A model generated the notes under the pieces. That model was not told where the DNA came from and made no database searches. It saw only the letters and a list, made by a program, of their open reading frames with translations. A program made the translations under genes and the position numbers. A stretch of 64,000 bases of DNA from Sediminibacterium goheungense (GTDB lineage Bacteria; Bacteroidota; Bacteroidia; Chitinophagales; Chitinophagaceae), in NCBI RefSeq assembly GCF_004361915.1, contig NZ_SNWP01000010.1, forward strand, positions 1,514,050 to 1,578,049. Direction: 5' to 3'. The number at the start of each line of letters is the position of its first letter. Positions within the stretch are counted from its first letter, which is position 1. Below, in pieces: positions 43,830-52,793 of this stretch.

Positions 43830-45073
43830 CCAATACTGAATTGATATTGATTACCGATGGTTTTTGGCAGGTATTCCTGATTAAACCAATTGGCATCGAT
43901 GGTAAACACATTGAAGCGTGCTATTTTTTTCCGGAACATAGCTCCGGCTTTATAAGATATCAATTTTGTATTTCCGTTGATCTGTATGGCATTAAACCTA
44001 TCATCAGGCGATATACCATATCCTGCATTAAAGCCTAACATATCATCGGCACTGGCATAATAATAACGTGCAGATATGTTGTAAGAAGATGATACCGTAC
44101 TGGTAAATGTACTGGGTGTAATATAAGTTCTTGCACCAAATAGCCAGCTCTTATAATACTTTCCGATATAACCGGTATATACCCATGTAGGGTCGCCAGT
44201 GAATTTGAGGTAACGCACACCCAATTCCGCTTCATAACTTTTTGGCAGATTGGCGTACAATGAAAAGCCTCCTCTCCATTTTGGAAAAACACCTACCTGG
44301 TCTGAGTAACCCAATCCAACATATGTATAAAAAGTATTGGATATGCGGGGATACGCTTCTAATTCATATTGATAACCATCTGTTTTAAAACGGTTGGCAT
44401 AGGTTACTCTTCCTATAATAGATCCAATACCCGTCGTACGCCCATAGTCAACGCTCACCAGATGCCAGGGGTCTGCAAACTGCTTATCAAAAGTGACAAA
44501 ATCATAGCTTACGCCGATTTTATTTTTGGCAGCATTTTCTCTAATGCGATTCGCCAGTGCCCTGGCTTCTGTATTATTCTTATTGATCCTGATCAGATTC
44601 TGTACTGTTTTATCAGCATCCTGAAAACGGCGCATGGCATTCAATACACGGGCTTTTTTTAATAATAAGCCTTCCGATTTTGGGTGATAGGTAAGCCCTT
44701 CTTCTGATACTTTCAATGATTTGTCATAATCATCATTCCAGTAAGTCATATCGGCATATGCCATACAGGCATCTTCATAGCCTGGAGTTTGTTTCAGTAC
44801 TTCTTCAAAACAAATACGGGCACTATCGTAGTTTTTGGACCAGGTATATATTCTGCCCAGGAAAACACGCAGGTCAGCATAATTGGGGCTTTTAGCTATG
44901 GCTTTATAGAGGTATCCCTTTGCCTTTGGATAATTGTCTTCATCGAAAGCTGCTTTTTTTGCTGCCTGTAATAAACCATCAGAACTGGAAGTGTCTATCT
45001 GCGATATAGCTTTTTCAGCCATGAATAACATCATAGTGAAACAGGCACATGTAAAGAGTGTTGGTAAGCGCAT
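43811..45073 (-). CDS. TPR plus outer-membrane beta-barrel protein (YaiO-like)
   Basis: 420 residues. Signal peptide (LPTLFTCACFTMMLFMAEKA, cut after ISQ). The N-terminal part (about 30-185) has TPR repeats (YPKAKGYLYKAIAKSPNYAD, YDSARICFEEVLKQTPGYED, YDKSLKVSEEGLTYHPKSEG). The C-terminal half is a beta-barrel (VSVDYGRTTGIGSIIGRVTY, WLFGARTYITPSTFTSTV) ending in FSIGWLRRF, the YaiO-type barrel. TPR plus barrel in one chain is the layout of exopolysaccharide exporters such as BcsC and PgaA, here in miniature. Predicted export pore for the polymer made by the facing GT2 fusion. The family is clear; the export role is inferred. Confidence 0.85.
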   Translation of the reverse strand: MRLPTLFTCACFTMMLFMAEKAISQIDTSSSDGLLQAAKKAAFDEDNYPKAKGYLYKAIAKSPNYADLRVFLGRIYTWSKNYDSARICFEEVLKQTPGYEDACMAYADMTYWNDDYDKSLKVSEEGLTYHPKSEGLLLKKARVLNAMRRFQDADKTVQNLIRINKNNTEARALANRIRENAAKNKIGVSYDFVTFDKQFADPWHLVSVDYGRTTGIGSIIGRVTYANRFKTDGYQYELEAYPRISNTFYTYVGLGYSDQVGVFPKWRGGFSLYANLPKSYEAELGVRYLKFTGDPTWVYTGYIGKYYKSWLFGARTYITPSTFTSTVSSSYNISARYYYASADDMLGFNAGYGISPDDRFNAIQINGNTKLISYKAGAMFRKKIARFNVFTIDANWFNQEYLPKTIGNQYQFSIGWLRRF

Positions 45074-45100
45074 ACTTACTTACTAGGTTATGTATAATCA

Positions 45101-45469
45101 TTATCTGGCAGAACGGGCCATCAGTCTTTTAACGCGGATGGACAATTCATTCAGGCTAAATGGTTTCGTTATATAGTCATCAGCACCCAATTCAAAGGCT
45201 TCCATAACCACTTTTTCCTGCTCCATTGCTGAAAGTATAATGATGGGTATCGGCTTTTCCAGTTTTTGCTTCAAAAGGGCGGTTATTTCGAGTCCTGAAG
45301 CATAAGGCATCATAATATCTGAAATGACAAGATCGGGTGACAGCTCTTCAATTTTTGCGATGGCTTCTCTTCCATCATGTGTTGTGATCACCTCATAGCC
45401 TTCCTTCTTCAGTTTCAGCTCAATGGTTTTCAACAACATAGGTTCATCTTCTGCAACGAGGATTTTCAT
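45101..45469 (-). CDS. Single-domain response regulator (receiver only)
   Basis: 122 residues, only a receiver domain: acidic pair in LVAEDEP, phospho-acceptor Asp51 in VISDIMMP, Ser/Thr in IILSAME and Lys in YITKPFS. No output domain. It lies 27 bp upstream of the YaiO-like exporter gene and about 50 bp after the hybrid kinase gene, all on the minus strand. It may relay phosphate from the kinase to control synthase or exporter activity by protein contact. Complete and normal for its class. Confidence 0.93.
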   Translation of the reverse strand: MKILVAEDEPMLLKTIELKLKKEGYEVITTHDGREAIAKIEELSPDLVISDIMMPYASGLEITALLKQKLEKPIPIIILSAMEQEKVVMEAFELGADDYITKPFSLNELSIRVKRLMARSAR

Positions 45470-45519
45470 ATTCAGTCTGGCTATTGTGGATATTGATTTT
45501 TAAAAGTACGGGTTTTCTT

Positions 45520-48498
45520 TTATCGACCCATGATCTGTTCCTTTTCCTCTGTTAATTGTTTCTGCATCTGGTCGAAAAGGCGGCTTACTTCACCTATTTT
45601 GTCCCTTATTCTATCGGTTTCCGTCCTTTCTCTGGCATTGGCTTCAATAGTTCCCAGTAATTCAGAAATGCGGGAAGCCTGCAACATGGCCAAAGCTCCT
45701 TTCAATTTATGGGCCAACTTATACATTTCATCATACTGGTCTGTATTTCCAAGGGCTATCAGTTCCCTTATCTGGTTAGGCGTGTTCTCCATAAATAAAT
45801 TCAGTACATCCAGTAATGAGTCTTTATCATCTAATCCTTCCAGCAGGGATAGATCATACAGCTTTTCACCATTCATGTTGTCGGTGTTTTCGGTAATGGA
45901 TTCTTTTCGTGTAGAAAGTAGTTTTACTAATCTTTTATAAAGGTGATTAAAATCGAAAGGTTTCAACATAAATTCATTCATACCTACCTGTTCCGATCTT
46001 TCCTGATCGCCCTTCAATGCTGTAGCCGTCATGGCAATAATTGGTGTTTGCAGCTTCAATACGGTTCGTATATATTCTGTTGCTTCATATCCATCCATTA
46101 CGGGCATTTGAATATCCATAATGATCAAATCATAATTTGCATTTTTATTTTCCAGCAGATCAATGGCCATTCGGCCATTATGGGCAATATCAACTGTACC
46201 GCCTACTTTTTTCAATACATAGGATACCAGTTTCTGGTTTACCTCATTATCTTCTACTACCAGAAATTTTTTACCTTTCAGCAGCAGTGATTCGTCTTCC
46301 GGTTCCTGTGTTATTTCCTGCTCCAGTATATCATAAGGAATACTTACAGAAAATACAGAACCACCACCTGGTATATTTGCTACAGCAATACTTCCCTGCT
46401 GAATTTCAACCAAACCTTTACATATAGCCAGACCCAGACCGGCTCCGCCATAATTACGTGCAATATCCGGACCCGCCTGTGTGAATGCATCAAAAATGAC
46501 CGTTGTCTTATCTTCCGGTATGCCAATACCTGTATCAGTTACTGTAAATAGAAAGTTTGCTTTACTACCTTCCTGATTTACCTGCTCTACTTTTATCCGC
46601 ACTTCGCCGGATACTGTAAACTTCACTGCATTCCCGACGATATTGACCAGTATCTGATTAAGGCGGTAAGGATCTCCAATTATAGTTTCCGGTAAGGAAG
46701 GTTCACACTCAATAATCAATTGCAGCTCTTTTCTTGCCGCTTCATGTTCAAACTGTGCCCGGATATTATTCAGCACTTCTCTGATACTGAAACTTGTTTT
46801 ATCAATCGTCAGACGGCCTGCTTTAATTTTTGAAAAATCAAGTATATCATTCACTATTACCAACAGGTTGTTTACAGAACGCTTAATCATACCTGTAAAT
46901 TCTTTCTGCTGACTATTGAGTTCCGTTTGCAATAATAGATTGGTCATACCTTGTATACCGTTCATCGGTGTACGTATCTCATGACTCATATTCGCCAGAA
47001 ACTGCTCCTGCAAATACTTGGCTTCTTCCGCATTTTTTCTGGCCTCAATTAACTTTTGCTGGTACAATACCCTGTCGGTGATGTCGGTAGCGATACCACC
47101 AATGCCAAATATTTTTCGGCGATGATCGATCAGTGGGAACTTAATCACCAGTAAATTCTTTCTTCCTTCAGTACCATATATCCATTCTTCTGCTTCAACA
47201 GGCTTTCTGGTACTGATTACCTCATCGTCCAGTCTTTTATAATGATCTGCCGCTTCTTTTTCACTGAAGTCATAATCGGTTTTATCAATCACCATTTCAT
47301 CTGTTACACCCATCATTTCTTTAAACCTTCTGTTAACCATGATATAACGACCATCCAGATTTTTAATAAAGATGAGTGATGTGGTATTTTCCAGAATGGC
47401 CTCCAGTCTCAATTGGTTTTCTTTTGAACGCTGTTCAGCTTCTTTTAACTCGAGCTCAATTCTTTTCTTCTCTGTTATGTCTTTTACCATACACTGATAC
47501 CCGAGTACCAGATCGTCTTTTATAAGTAGCTGTGCTGTTTGTTCCACCCATTTTTGCTGCCCGCTTTTTGTTCTGGTAATAAACTCAAGTGTAGTTGAGG
47601 GTATTCGTTGCTGAAATTGGTTGGTATAATGATTGAATACCTGTTGTAACCATGAGGGATGTAATAAAAATGAAAAATCTTTTCCGATCAGTTCTTCTAC
47701 CGTGTAACCCGTAAGGTCTCCAACCTGTTTATTGGCAAAAGTTATGGTACCATTTTCATCTGTTGTGTACATTACCACACTGGCGTTTTCAATTATATTT
47801 CGGTACTTTTCATCGCTATATCCCACACTTTCTTCTGCTTTTTTACGCAATGCAAGGTCTCTGTTCAACTGTATAATCAGGATAAGTACTACAATGAATG
47901 CAATGATGCCTCCAATAAGAGAAGTATAACCAATACTAGATGAGCTTCGTTCATTTGCCGTTGCCCTTCTAATGAGCAGTCTTTCGCCTATAACTGTCAT
48001 ACTATCCAGTATCTTATAAATAGCCTGTGAGTATATGGCACCTTCACCCCGGTATTCCATCCTTTCCATGATCTCTTCATGGCTTTGTCTGCCTTCCAGA
48101 ACAGCCTTTTGAAATTCGCTTTTATTATGAATCAGTTCCTTAACCGACGCTAACTGGTCGGTAGAGAAAGCTGTGTCATTTTTTATTCTTTCGGCCAGTT
48201 GTGTAAGGTAGAGCTGTGACTCTGCCTGAATTTTTACTATATATTGTTTCCAGGAAGTATCTTTTGAGAGAATATAGTTTCGTGTAGATGATTCAGCTCT
48301 GGCAACTGATGATTTTAACTGCGAAACTTCTTTCAGTATAGAATAGGTATGGTTTAGCCAGTAACTGGCTTTTGAAAGGTCTTTTTGCTGCTGGTATAAT
48401 ACCCCGCCCAAAAAAATCAATGTAAGAACAGAAAAGAAAAATAACCAGCGAACCCTTCCATACATTTTAGGTGTCTTGCTCTTTGGGAAATTGCTCAT
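45520..48498 (-). CDS. Hybrid sensor histidine kinase: CHASE3, two PAS, HisKA, HATPase, receiver, HPt
   Basis: 992 residues. Domain order: membrane helix (about 13-32), CHASE3-like sensor with SVARAESSTRNYILSKD, second membrane helix (about 193-215), PAS 1 (about 225-345, YRNIIENASVVMYTTDENG), PAS 2 (about 365-485), HisKA with phospho-His in NMSHEIRTPMNG, HATPase (IVGNAVKFT, GTGIPEDK-type and GGAGLGLAI boxes), receiver with Asp in LIIMDIQMPVMDG, and a C-terminal HPt (LAHKLKGALAML). It is a complete phosphorelay kinase. First gene of the minus-strand operon with a receiver protein and the exporter, so it probably controls the exopolysaccharide system. The signal is unknown. Confidence 0.93.
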   Translation of the reverse strand: MSNFPKSKTPKMYGRVRWLFFFSVLTLIFLGGVLYQQQKDLSKASYWLNHTYSILKEVSQLKSSVARAESSTRNYILSKDTSWKQYIVKIQAESQLYLTQLAERIKNDTAFSTDQLASVKELIHNKSEFQKAVLEGRQSHEEIMERMEYRGEGAIYSQAIYKILDSMTVIGERLLIRRATANERSSSSIGYTSLIGGIIAFIVVLILIIQLNRDLALRKKAEESVGYSDEKYRNIIENASVVMYTTDENGTITFANKQVGDLTGYTVEELIGKDFSFLLHPSWLQQVFNHYTNQFQQRIPSTTLEFITRTKSGQQKWVEQTAQLLIKDDLVLGYQCMVKDITEKKRIELELKEAEQRSKENQLRLEAILENTTSLIFIKNLDGRYIMVNRRFKEMMGVTDEMVIDKTDYDFSEKEAADHYKRLDDEVISTRKPVEAEEWIYGTEGRKNLLVIKFPLIDHRRKIFGIGGIATDITDRVLYQQKLIEARKNAEEAKYLQEQFLANMSHEIRTPMNGIQGMTNLLLQTELNSQQKEFTGMIKRSVNNLLVIVNDILDFSKIKAGRLTIDKTSFSIREVLNNIRAQFEHEAARKELQLIIECEPSLPETIIGDPYRLNQILVNIVGNAVKFTVSGEVRIKVEQVNQEGSKANFLFTVTDTGIGIPEDKTTVIFDAFTQAGPDIARNYGGAGLGLAICKGLVEIQQGSIAVANIPGGGSVFSVSIPYDILEQEITQEPEDESLLLKGKKFLVVEDNEVNQKLVSYVLKKVGGTVDIAHNGRMAIDLLENKNANYDLIIMDIQMPVMDGYEATEYIRTVLKLQTPIIAMTATALKGDQERSEQVGMNEFMLKPFDFNHLYKRLVKLLSTRKESITENTDNMNGEKLYDLSLLEGLDDKDSLLDVLNLFMENTPNQIRELIALGNTDQYDEMYKLAHKLKGALAMLQASRISELLGTIEANARERTETDRIRDKIGEVSRLFDQMQKQLTEEKEQIMGR

Positions 48499-48580
48499 AC
48501 TTCAATCAGTTATGGGTAAAGACCGGGGTATTGTAAAGATAGGTCTTGCCATTCACTGTTTCACTGATTTAAGGGCTTTT

Positions 48581-49309
48581 TCAGGTCAGCATTTTTTGTG
48601 CCCTTTCCAGATCTTCCGGTGTATCAATCTCCACACCCATATAATCTGTAACCACCATTTTTATGGGTACACCATATTCCAGATAGCGCAGACATTCAAT
48701 TTTTTCTGCAGCTTCGAGTGGTGTCATAGGCCAGTTGGTGAAATTGAGTAATGCCTGTTTGCGGAATGCATATACACCAATATGTTCGTAATAAGTAATA
48801 GATGCATCTGTACTCCTCGGATAGGGTAATACACTCCTTGAAAACATCAGTGCATGGTAGTTTCTGTCAACCGCTACTTTTACATAATTGGGGTCCTCAA
48901 TAAATTTTTTCTCTTTCAATACCTGCATCAGTGATGCTACCTGCACATTTCCCCCTTCTTCTCCTTCAAAAACCCGTAATAATTGTTGCAGCGGTTCTTT
49001 TTTTACAAAAGGTTCATCACCCTGTACATTTACCACCACATCAACATCCAGATCGGCTATGGCTTCTGCAATACGATCACTACCGCTTTCATGCGTTTTT
49101 TTACTCATGATAGCCCTGCCTCCATGCGTGATAATTTCCTGAAAAATAATATCGCTATCGGTTACCACATATACTTCATCAAACAAACCGGTTGCGAGGG
49201 TATTATCGTAGGTATGACGTATCACTGTTTTCGGACCAAGCGTTTGCATCAGCTTAGCCGGAAACCTGGTAGCTGCATATCGAGCAGGAATAAAAGCCGC
49301 AATTTTCAT
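48581..49309 (-). CDS. kdsB: CMP-Kdo synthetase KdsB
   Basis: 242 residues, the usual length. Diagnostic segments: [16 protein letters not shown] (nucleotide-binding start), [30 protein letters not shown] and the C-terminal [16 protein letters not shown] with [13 protein letters not shown]. It makes CMP-Kdo from Kdo and CTP for lipopolysaccharide core synthesis; in organisms with KdnA/KdnB it instead activates 8-amino-Kdo. A KdnB-like gene lies at 36657-37730. Single minus-strand gene between the hybrid kinase and the sterol-desaturase-family gene. Confidence 0.95.
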   Translation of the reverse strand: MKIAAFIPARYAATRFPAKLMQTLGPKTVIRHTYDNTLATGLFDEVYVVTDSDIIFQEIITHGGRAIMSKKTHESGSDRIAEAIADLDVDVVVNVQGDEPFVKKEPLQQLLRVFEGEEGGNVQVASLMQVLKEKKFIEDPNYVKVAVDRNYHALMFSRSVLPYPRSTDASITYYEHIGVYAFRKQALLNFTNWPMTPLEAAEKIECLRYLEYGVPIKMVVTDYMGVEIDTPEDLERAQKMLT

Positions 49310-49372
49310 GAACCAATTTTAAGTAAAGATCGAAGTTCTTATGCAAAATCTAACGATCAAATGAACGCCATC

Positions 49373-50194
49373 CTAATAATCAGTTTTTACATTTCTATCA
49401 AAAGGTATTTTTAGCTGATAAGTAAGGCTTTCATCTGTGCTATCATCGAGCACATCAAGACCATAACGTAATTGCTCTACAGGTGTGTAATTGAATGTGC
49501 CGAATAGGCGATCCCAGATAGAAAAAATATTACCATAATTAGAATCCGTTTGCGGACGAACATAATGGTGATGCACTTTATGCATATCAGGTGAAACGAT
49601 TACCCAACTGATCGCTCTATCCATCCATAAAGGCAGGCGGATATTTGCATGATTAAACTGTGAAAGTACCGCACTCATACTCTGGTACAACATTACCAGC
49701 CACATGGGTGCACCACATAATACAACACCAATGGTTGTAAATACAGCCCTGAATACACTTTCGCCAGGATGGTGCCTATTCGCAGTGGTCGTATCTACAT
49801 GTGTATCTGCATGGTGTACCATATGAAACTTCCACATCCACTTCACTTTATGTTCAATAAAATGAATAAACCAGGCACCAACAAGATCAAGTAACAAAAG
49901 GCCAAGCAGCAGGAACCATATGGAACTGAGATTGATCCATTGCAGTAAGCCAAAACCTTTCGCCACTGCCCAGTCGCTCGATTGTACGATCAATAAAGCA
50001 AAAGCAAAATTGATGATGATGGTGGTAAAGGTGAAAAAAATATTAATTGATGCGTGTTTCCATTTATTATAACTGAACCGGAACAAAGGAATGGCACCTT
50101 CTATGATCCAGAAAAAAGTAATACCACCTGCAAGAATCAATGCCCGGTGCAAACTTGGAATCGTACTGAAATATTGAATGATTGAATCGATCAT
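49373..50194 (-). CDS. Sterol desaturase / fatty acid hydroxylase family membrane protein
   Basis: About 273 residues from the ATG at 50194; the longer frame would need a TTG start. Four or five membrane helices. Diiron histidine boxes are HFIEHKVKW (HxxxH), FHMVHHADTH with NRHHPGE, and a final HKVHHHYVRP, giving the eight-His pattern of the fatty acid hydroxylase superfamily. The enzyme would hydroxylate or desaturate a lipid or carotenoid at the membrane with O2; the exact substrate cannot be read from sequence. Neighbours give no hint. Confidence 0.88.
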   Translation of the reverse strand: MIDSIIQYFSTIPSLHRALILAGGITFFWIIEGAIPLFRFSYNKWKHASINIFFTFTTIIINFAFALLIVQSSDWAVAKGFGLLQWINLSSIWFLLLGLLLLDLVGAWFIHFIEHKVKWMWKFHMVHHADTHVDTTTANRHHPGESVFRAVFTTIGVVLCGAPMWLVMLYQSMSAVLSQFNHANIRLPLWMDRAISWVIVSPDMHKVHHHYVRPQTDSNYGNIFSIWDRLFGTFNYTPVEQLRYGLDVLDDSTDESLTYQLKIPFDRNVKTDY

Positions 50195-50235
50195 AATGGC
50201 TGGCAATTGTTACTTCAAGATAATTAAAATGTAGG

Positions 50236-50414
50236 GAAGTCGGAGAGTCCGAAAGTCGGAGAGTCCGGAAGAGGTTTGTATCATTTTGAACTTGCCGCGA
50301 AACGCCGGGGTAAAAAACCGCAGGTTTTCACAGAGTAGGGCACGGAGTTACATCGAGGTCTTACTAGCCATATATCCTCTTCCGGACTTTCGGACTCTCC
50401 CGACTACCGGACTT
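50236..50414. repeat. Imperfect inverted repeat of GGAGAGTCCG/AAAGTCGG modules, about 180 bp
   Basis: The left arm (about 50236-50274) and right arm (about 50376-50414) are reverse complements in the first 13 bp and then share the same GAGAGTCCG and AAAGTCGG blocks in shuffled order. The interior (about 50285-50355) has a degenerate relative of the CTCTGCGTAAAC family. MITE-like, no coding frame. It sits between dnaN and the sterol-desaturase-family gene. Confidence 0.6.
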
Positions 50415-50416
50415 GC

Positions 50417-50444
50417 ATAAAAAACCCCGGAAATTACCCGGGGT
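50417..50444 (-). terminator. Intrinsic terminator of dnaN
   Basis: A 7-bp GC-rich stem ACCCCGG / CCGGGGT with a 7-nt loop, followed on the minus strand by a run of T. It lies about 25 bp after the dnaN stop. Confidence 0.8.
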
Positions 50445-50469
50445 CTTATTATTATTAAGATGCAGAAGC

Positions 50470-51585
50470 TTAATTATTCAACATCAAAGGCATTACCAGC
50501 ATCAGCAGGTCTTCCCCTTCGGCTTGTTCTGTGGGTTTAATCAGACCCGCTTTGGTAGGGGTTGATAGTTCCATTTTTACGTCTTCGGTATCTGCTGCGC
50601 TCAGCATTTCGATCAGAAACTTGGCGTTGAAAGCAATCTGAAGGTCTTCACCATCATACTGACAGTTCATTCTTTCATTACCCTCAAAGCTAAAATCAAT
50701 ATCCTGGGCGGCCATCTGTAATTCGCTGCCAGTAATGCTCAAAGCTACCTGGTTGGTGCTTTTGTTACTGAACACATTTACACGACGCAATGCATTCTGG
50801 AAATCGGCTTTGTTTACAATTAGTTTGTATGGATTGTCTGCAGGAATCACCACCTTATAATCGGGAAAACGTGCATCAATCAGTCTACAAATCATCTGTG
50901 TTGAACCGTGGTTTACAAAAAGATGGTTGCTGTTATAACTTACGGTAATGGCATCGTCATTGTCAGGCAATGCATTCTTTAACAGGTTCAATGGCTTTTT
51001 AGGCACAATGAATGAATCTGTTTTAGAAGCTTTTGCATCTGTTCGCTTGTATTTTACCAGTCGGTGTGCATCAGTAGCTACAAACTGTACCGCATCTTTC
51101 GATAATTCAAAAAATACACCTGTCATGGCAGGTCTGAGGTCATCATTACTTACTGCAAAGAGGGTTTTATTGATGGCAGTCAGTAATCCACTGCTGGTCA
51201 TTTCAAAACCGGTAGTATCATCAGCAGCAGGTTCCTTAGGGAAATTATCCGGGTTTTCCCCCATGACTTTATACTTACCGTTATCGCTGGTGATTTCGAT
51301 GGCGAAATTTTTGTCGATATTAAACGTAAGTGGTTGATCTGCAATGTTTTTTAAAGAATCCATTAGGATTTTCGCCGGGATACAAACCTTACCGTTTGCC
51401 TTACTTTCCACGTCCATCTGAACACGCATCACGGTTTCCAGATCGGTGGCTACTACATTGAGTTTTTTATCCTGTATTTCAAATAAAAAGTCCTCCAGAA
51501 TCGGTAAAACCGTATTCGCATTAATTACACCACTGATCTGCTGCAGGTGTTTTAAGAGAGAAGAGGAAGAAACAATAAATTTCAT
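50470..51585 (-). CDS. dnaN: DNA polymerase III subunit beta (sliding clamp)
   Basis: 371 residues, the typical clamp length, with three similar folds. Recognisable segments: MKFIVSSSSLLKHLQQISGV at the start, LPILEDFLFEIQDKKLNVVATDLE, FVATDAHRLVKYKR, IDARFPDYKVVIP and the C-terminal LLMLVMPLMLNN tail. It holds replicative polymerase on DNA and binds many repair proteins. It is a single minus-strand gene with its own terminator; dnaA is not adjacent, as is common in Bacteroidota, so no origin is implied. Confidence 0.95.
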   Translation of the reverse strand: MKFIVSSSSLLKHLQQISGVINANTVLPILEDFLFEIQDKKLNVVATDLETVMRVQMDVESKANGKVCIPAKILMDSLKNIADQPLTFNIDKNFAIEITSDNGKYKVMGENPDNFPKEPAADDTTGFEMTSSGLLTAINKTLFAVSNDDLRPAMTGVFFELSKDAVQFVATDAHRLVKYKRTDAKASKTDSFIVPKKPLNLLKNALPDNDDAITVSYNSNHLFVNHGSTQMICRLIDARFPDYKVVIPADNPYKLIVNKADFQNALRRVNVFSNKSTNQVALSITGSELQMAAQDIDFSFEGNERMNCQYDGEDLQIAFNAKFLIEMLSAADTEDVKMELSTPTKAGLIKPTEQAEGEDLLMLVMPLMLNN

Positions 51586-51698
51586 TCTGTGGAATTTAGA
51601 TACGCAACAAACCTAATGCAAAATGTTAACATTCCGCAACCAAAATTCAGGGTAATGATTCCGGGAAAAGCAACAATGTGAATGAGTTGTGGATTGGA

Positions 51699-52115
51699 TC
51701 AGGAAACCCGGCCAAGGCTTTCCAGCAATTCCTGGTAACGCATCCGGGTAATGGGCTTTACAATATAATCTGTTACGGAGCTATACTGGTGTGAGCGTCT
51801 TATATCTGCATCATCTACAGAAGAGCTCACTACATAGAGCAGCATATTTTTGGGAAAATCGTTACACAATTTTTCATACTCATCTAAAAATTCCCAGCCA
51901 TTCATAACGGGCATATTGATATCTAGAAAAATCACATCGGGCAGGTTCGCTATATCCTTGCTATTTTCGCCTGAGAAAAAAGCAAGTGCTTCACTACCGT
52001 CATAAAAAGACTGGATATTTTTGGCCATACCGGTTGCTTCCAGCATTTTTCTTGCTGTAAACTGATAGATCTTGTCATCATCAATTAAACAAACCGAATG
52101 TTGAATAAGGCTCAT
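51699..52115 (-). CDS. Response regulator receiver protein (CheY-like)
   Basis: 138 residues from the ATG at 52115 (MSLIQHSVCLIDDDKIYQF). A receiver domain only: acidic residues DDD at 12-14, phospho-acceptor Asp65 in VIFLDINMPVMNGWEFL, and Lys in DYIVKPIT. The loop after beta-4 reads YVVSSSVDDADI, giving the S/T position. Such single receivers are often downstream of atypical histidine kinases; none is adjacent. Divergent from recX with a 63-bp shared spacer. Role unknown. Confidence 0.9.
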   Translation of the reverse strand: MSLIQHSVCLIDDDKIYQFTARKMLEATGMAKNIQSFYDGSEALAFFSGENSKDIANLPDVIFLDINMPVMNGWEFLDEYEKLCNDFPKNMLLYVVSSSVDDADIRRSHQYSSVTDYIVKPITRMRYQELLESLGRVS

Positions 52116-52178
52116 TGAACAGGAATTCAGGTTTACAAACAAATATAACTAATAAAAGTACAATTTATTGTCCACCAT

Positions 52179-52661
52179 ATGTTTCGCAATAACCTAACCC
52201 CCGATCAGGCCTGGCAAAAAATAAAACATTACTGTGCCTATCAGGAGCGAAACCATCAGGAGGTTAAGGAAAAGCTTTTTGGCTTTGGTATACGCAAAAC
52301 CGATGTTGATCTGCTGATCAGCCGTCTGATAGAGGAAGATTACCTGAATGAAGCCCGTTTTGCGGTACAATTTGCCGGCGGACACTTCCGTCTGAAGAAA
52401 TGGGGCAGGGTAAAAATTATATATGAGCTGAAGCAGAAAAGGATTAGTTCTGCAAATATTAAATCTGCCTTAAAAGAAATTAATGAGGAGGATTACAGAG
52501 CTGTTTTACAAAAAATGGCGGCTGTTAAGTGGCGTTCCTTAAAAAATGAACAGCACCTCAACCGGCGCGCCAAAACCACCCAATTCCTCCTCCACAAAGG
52601 GTATGAACCACAACTCATTCACGAAGCCATTGAGCAAATCAGAAGAGCCGATAAGGAGTAA
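52179..52661 (+). CDS. recX: RecX family regulatory protein
   Basis: 160 residues, the usual size. Three tandem three-helix modules: AWQKIKHYCAYQERNHQEVK..KLFGFGI, then LISRLIEEDYLNEARFAVQF and GRVKIIYELKQKRIS, then HKGYEPQLIHEAIEQI at the end. The motif LIEEDYLNEARFA is the RecX signature. RecX binds RecA filaments and usually limits RecA activity. It is not next to recA here. Divergent from a CheY-like gene. Confidence 0.9.
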   Translation: MFRNNLTPDQAWQKIKHYCAYQERNHQEVKEKLFGFGIRKTDVDLLISRLIEEDYLNEARFAVQFAGGHFRLKKWGRVKIIYELKQKRISSANIKSALKEINEEDYRAVLQKMAAVKWRSLKNEQHLNRRAKTTQFLLHKGYEPQLIHEAIEQIRRADKE

Positions 52662-52705
52662 CCGGGATAACATTCCATGTTGCCCATCAAGCGTACCGAC
52701 ATTAT

Positions 52706-52751
52706 AAAGGACACCACAAAGAACATGAGATAACGGAGGTTGCGCAGAGAA
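52706..52751. repeat. Partial copy of the CTCTGCG repeat family
   Basis: In reverse complement it reads CTCTGCGCAACCTCCG, then CATGTTCTTTGTGGT, matching one arm of the repeats at 13144-13258 and 19521-19606. Only one arm is present. Confidence 0.45.
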
Positions 52752-52793
52752 TATTCGGGAATAGTTTATCTTAGTTTACCCAAGGCCCCCCTG

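Noticed and set aside
50470-51585. Replication origin near dnaN
   Set aside because: No dnaA gene, no cluster of DnaA-box-like sites; dnaN is often unlinked from oriC in Bacteroidota.
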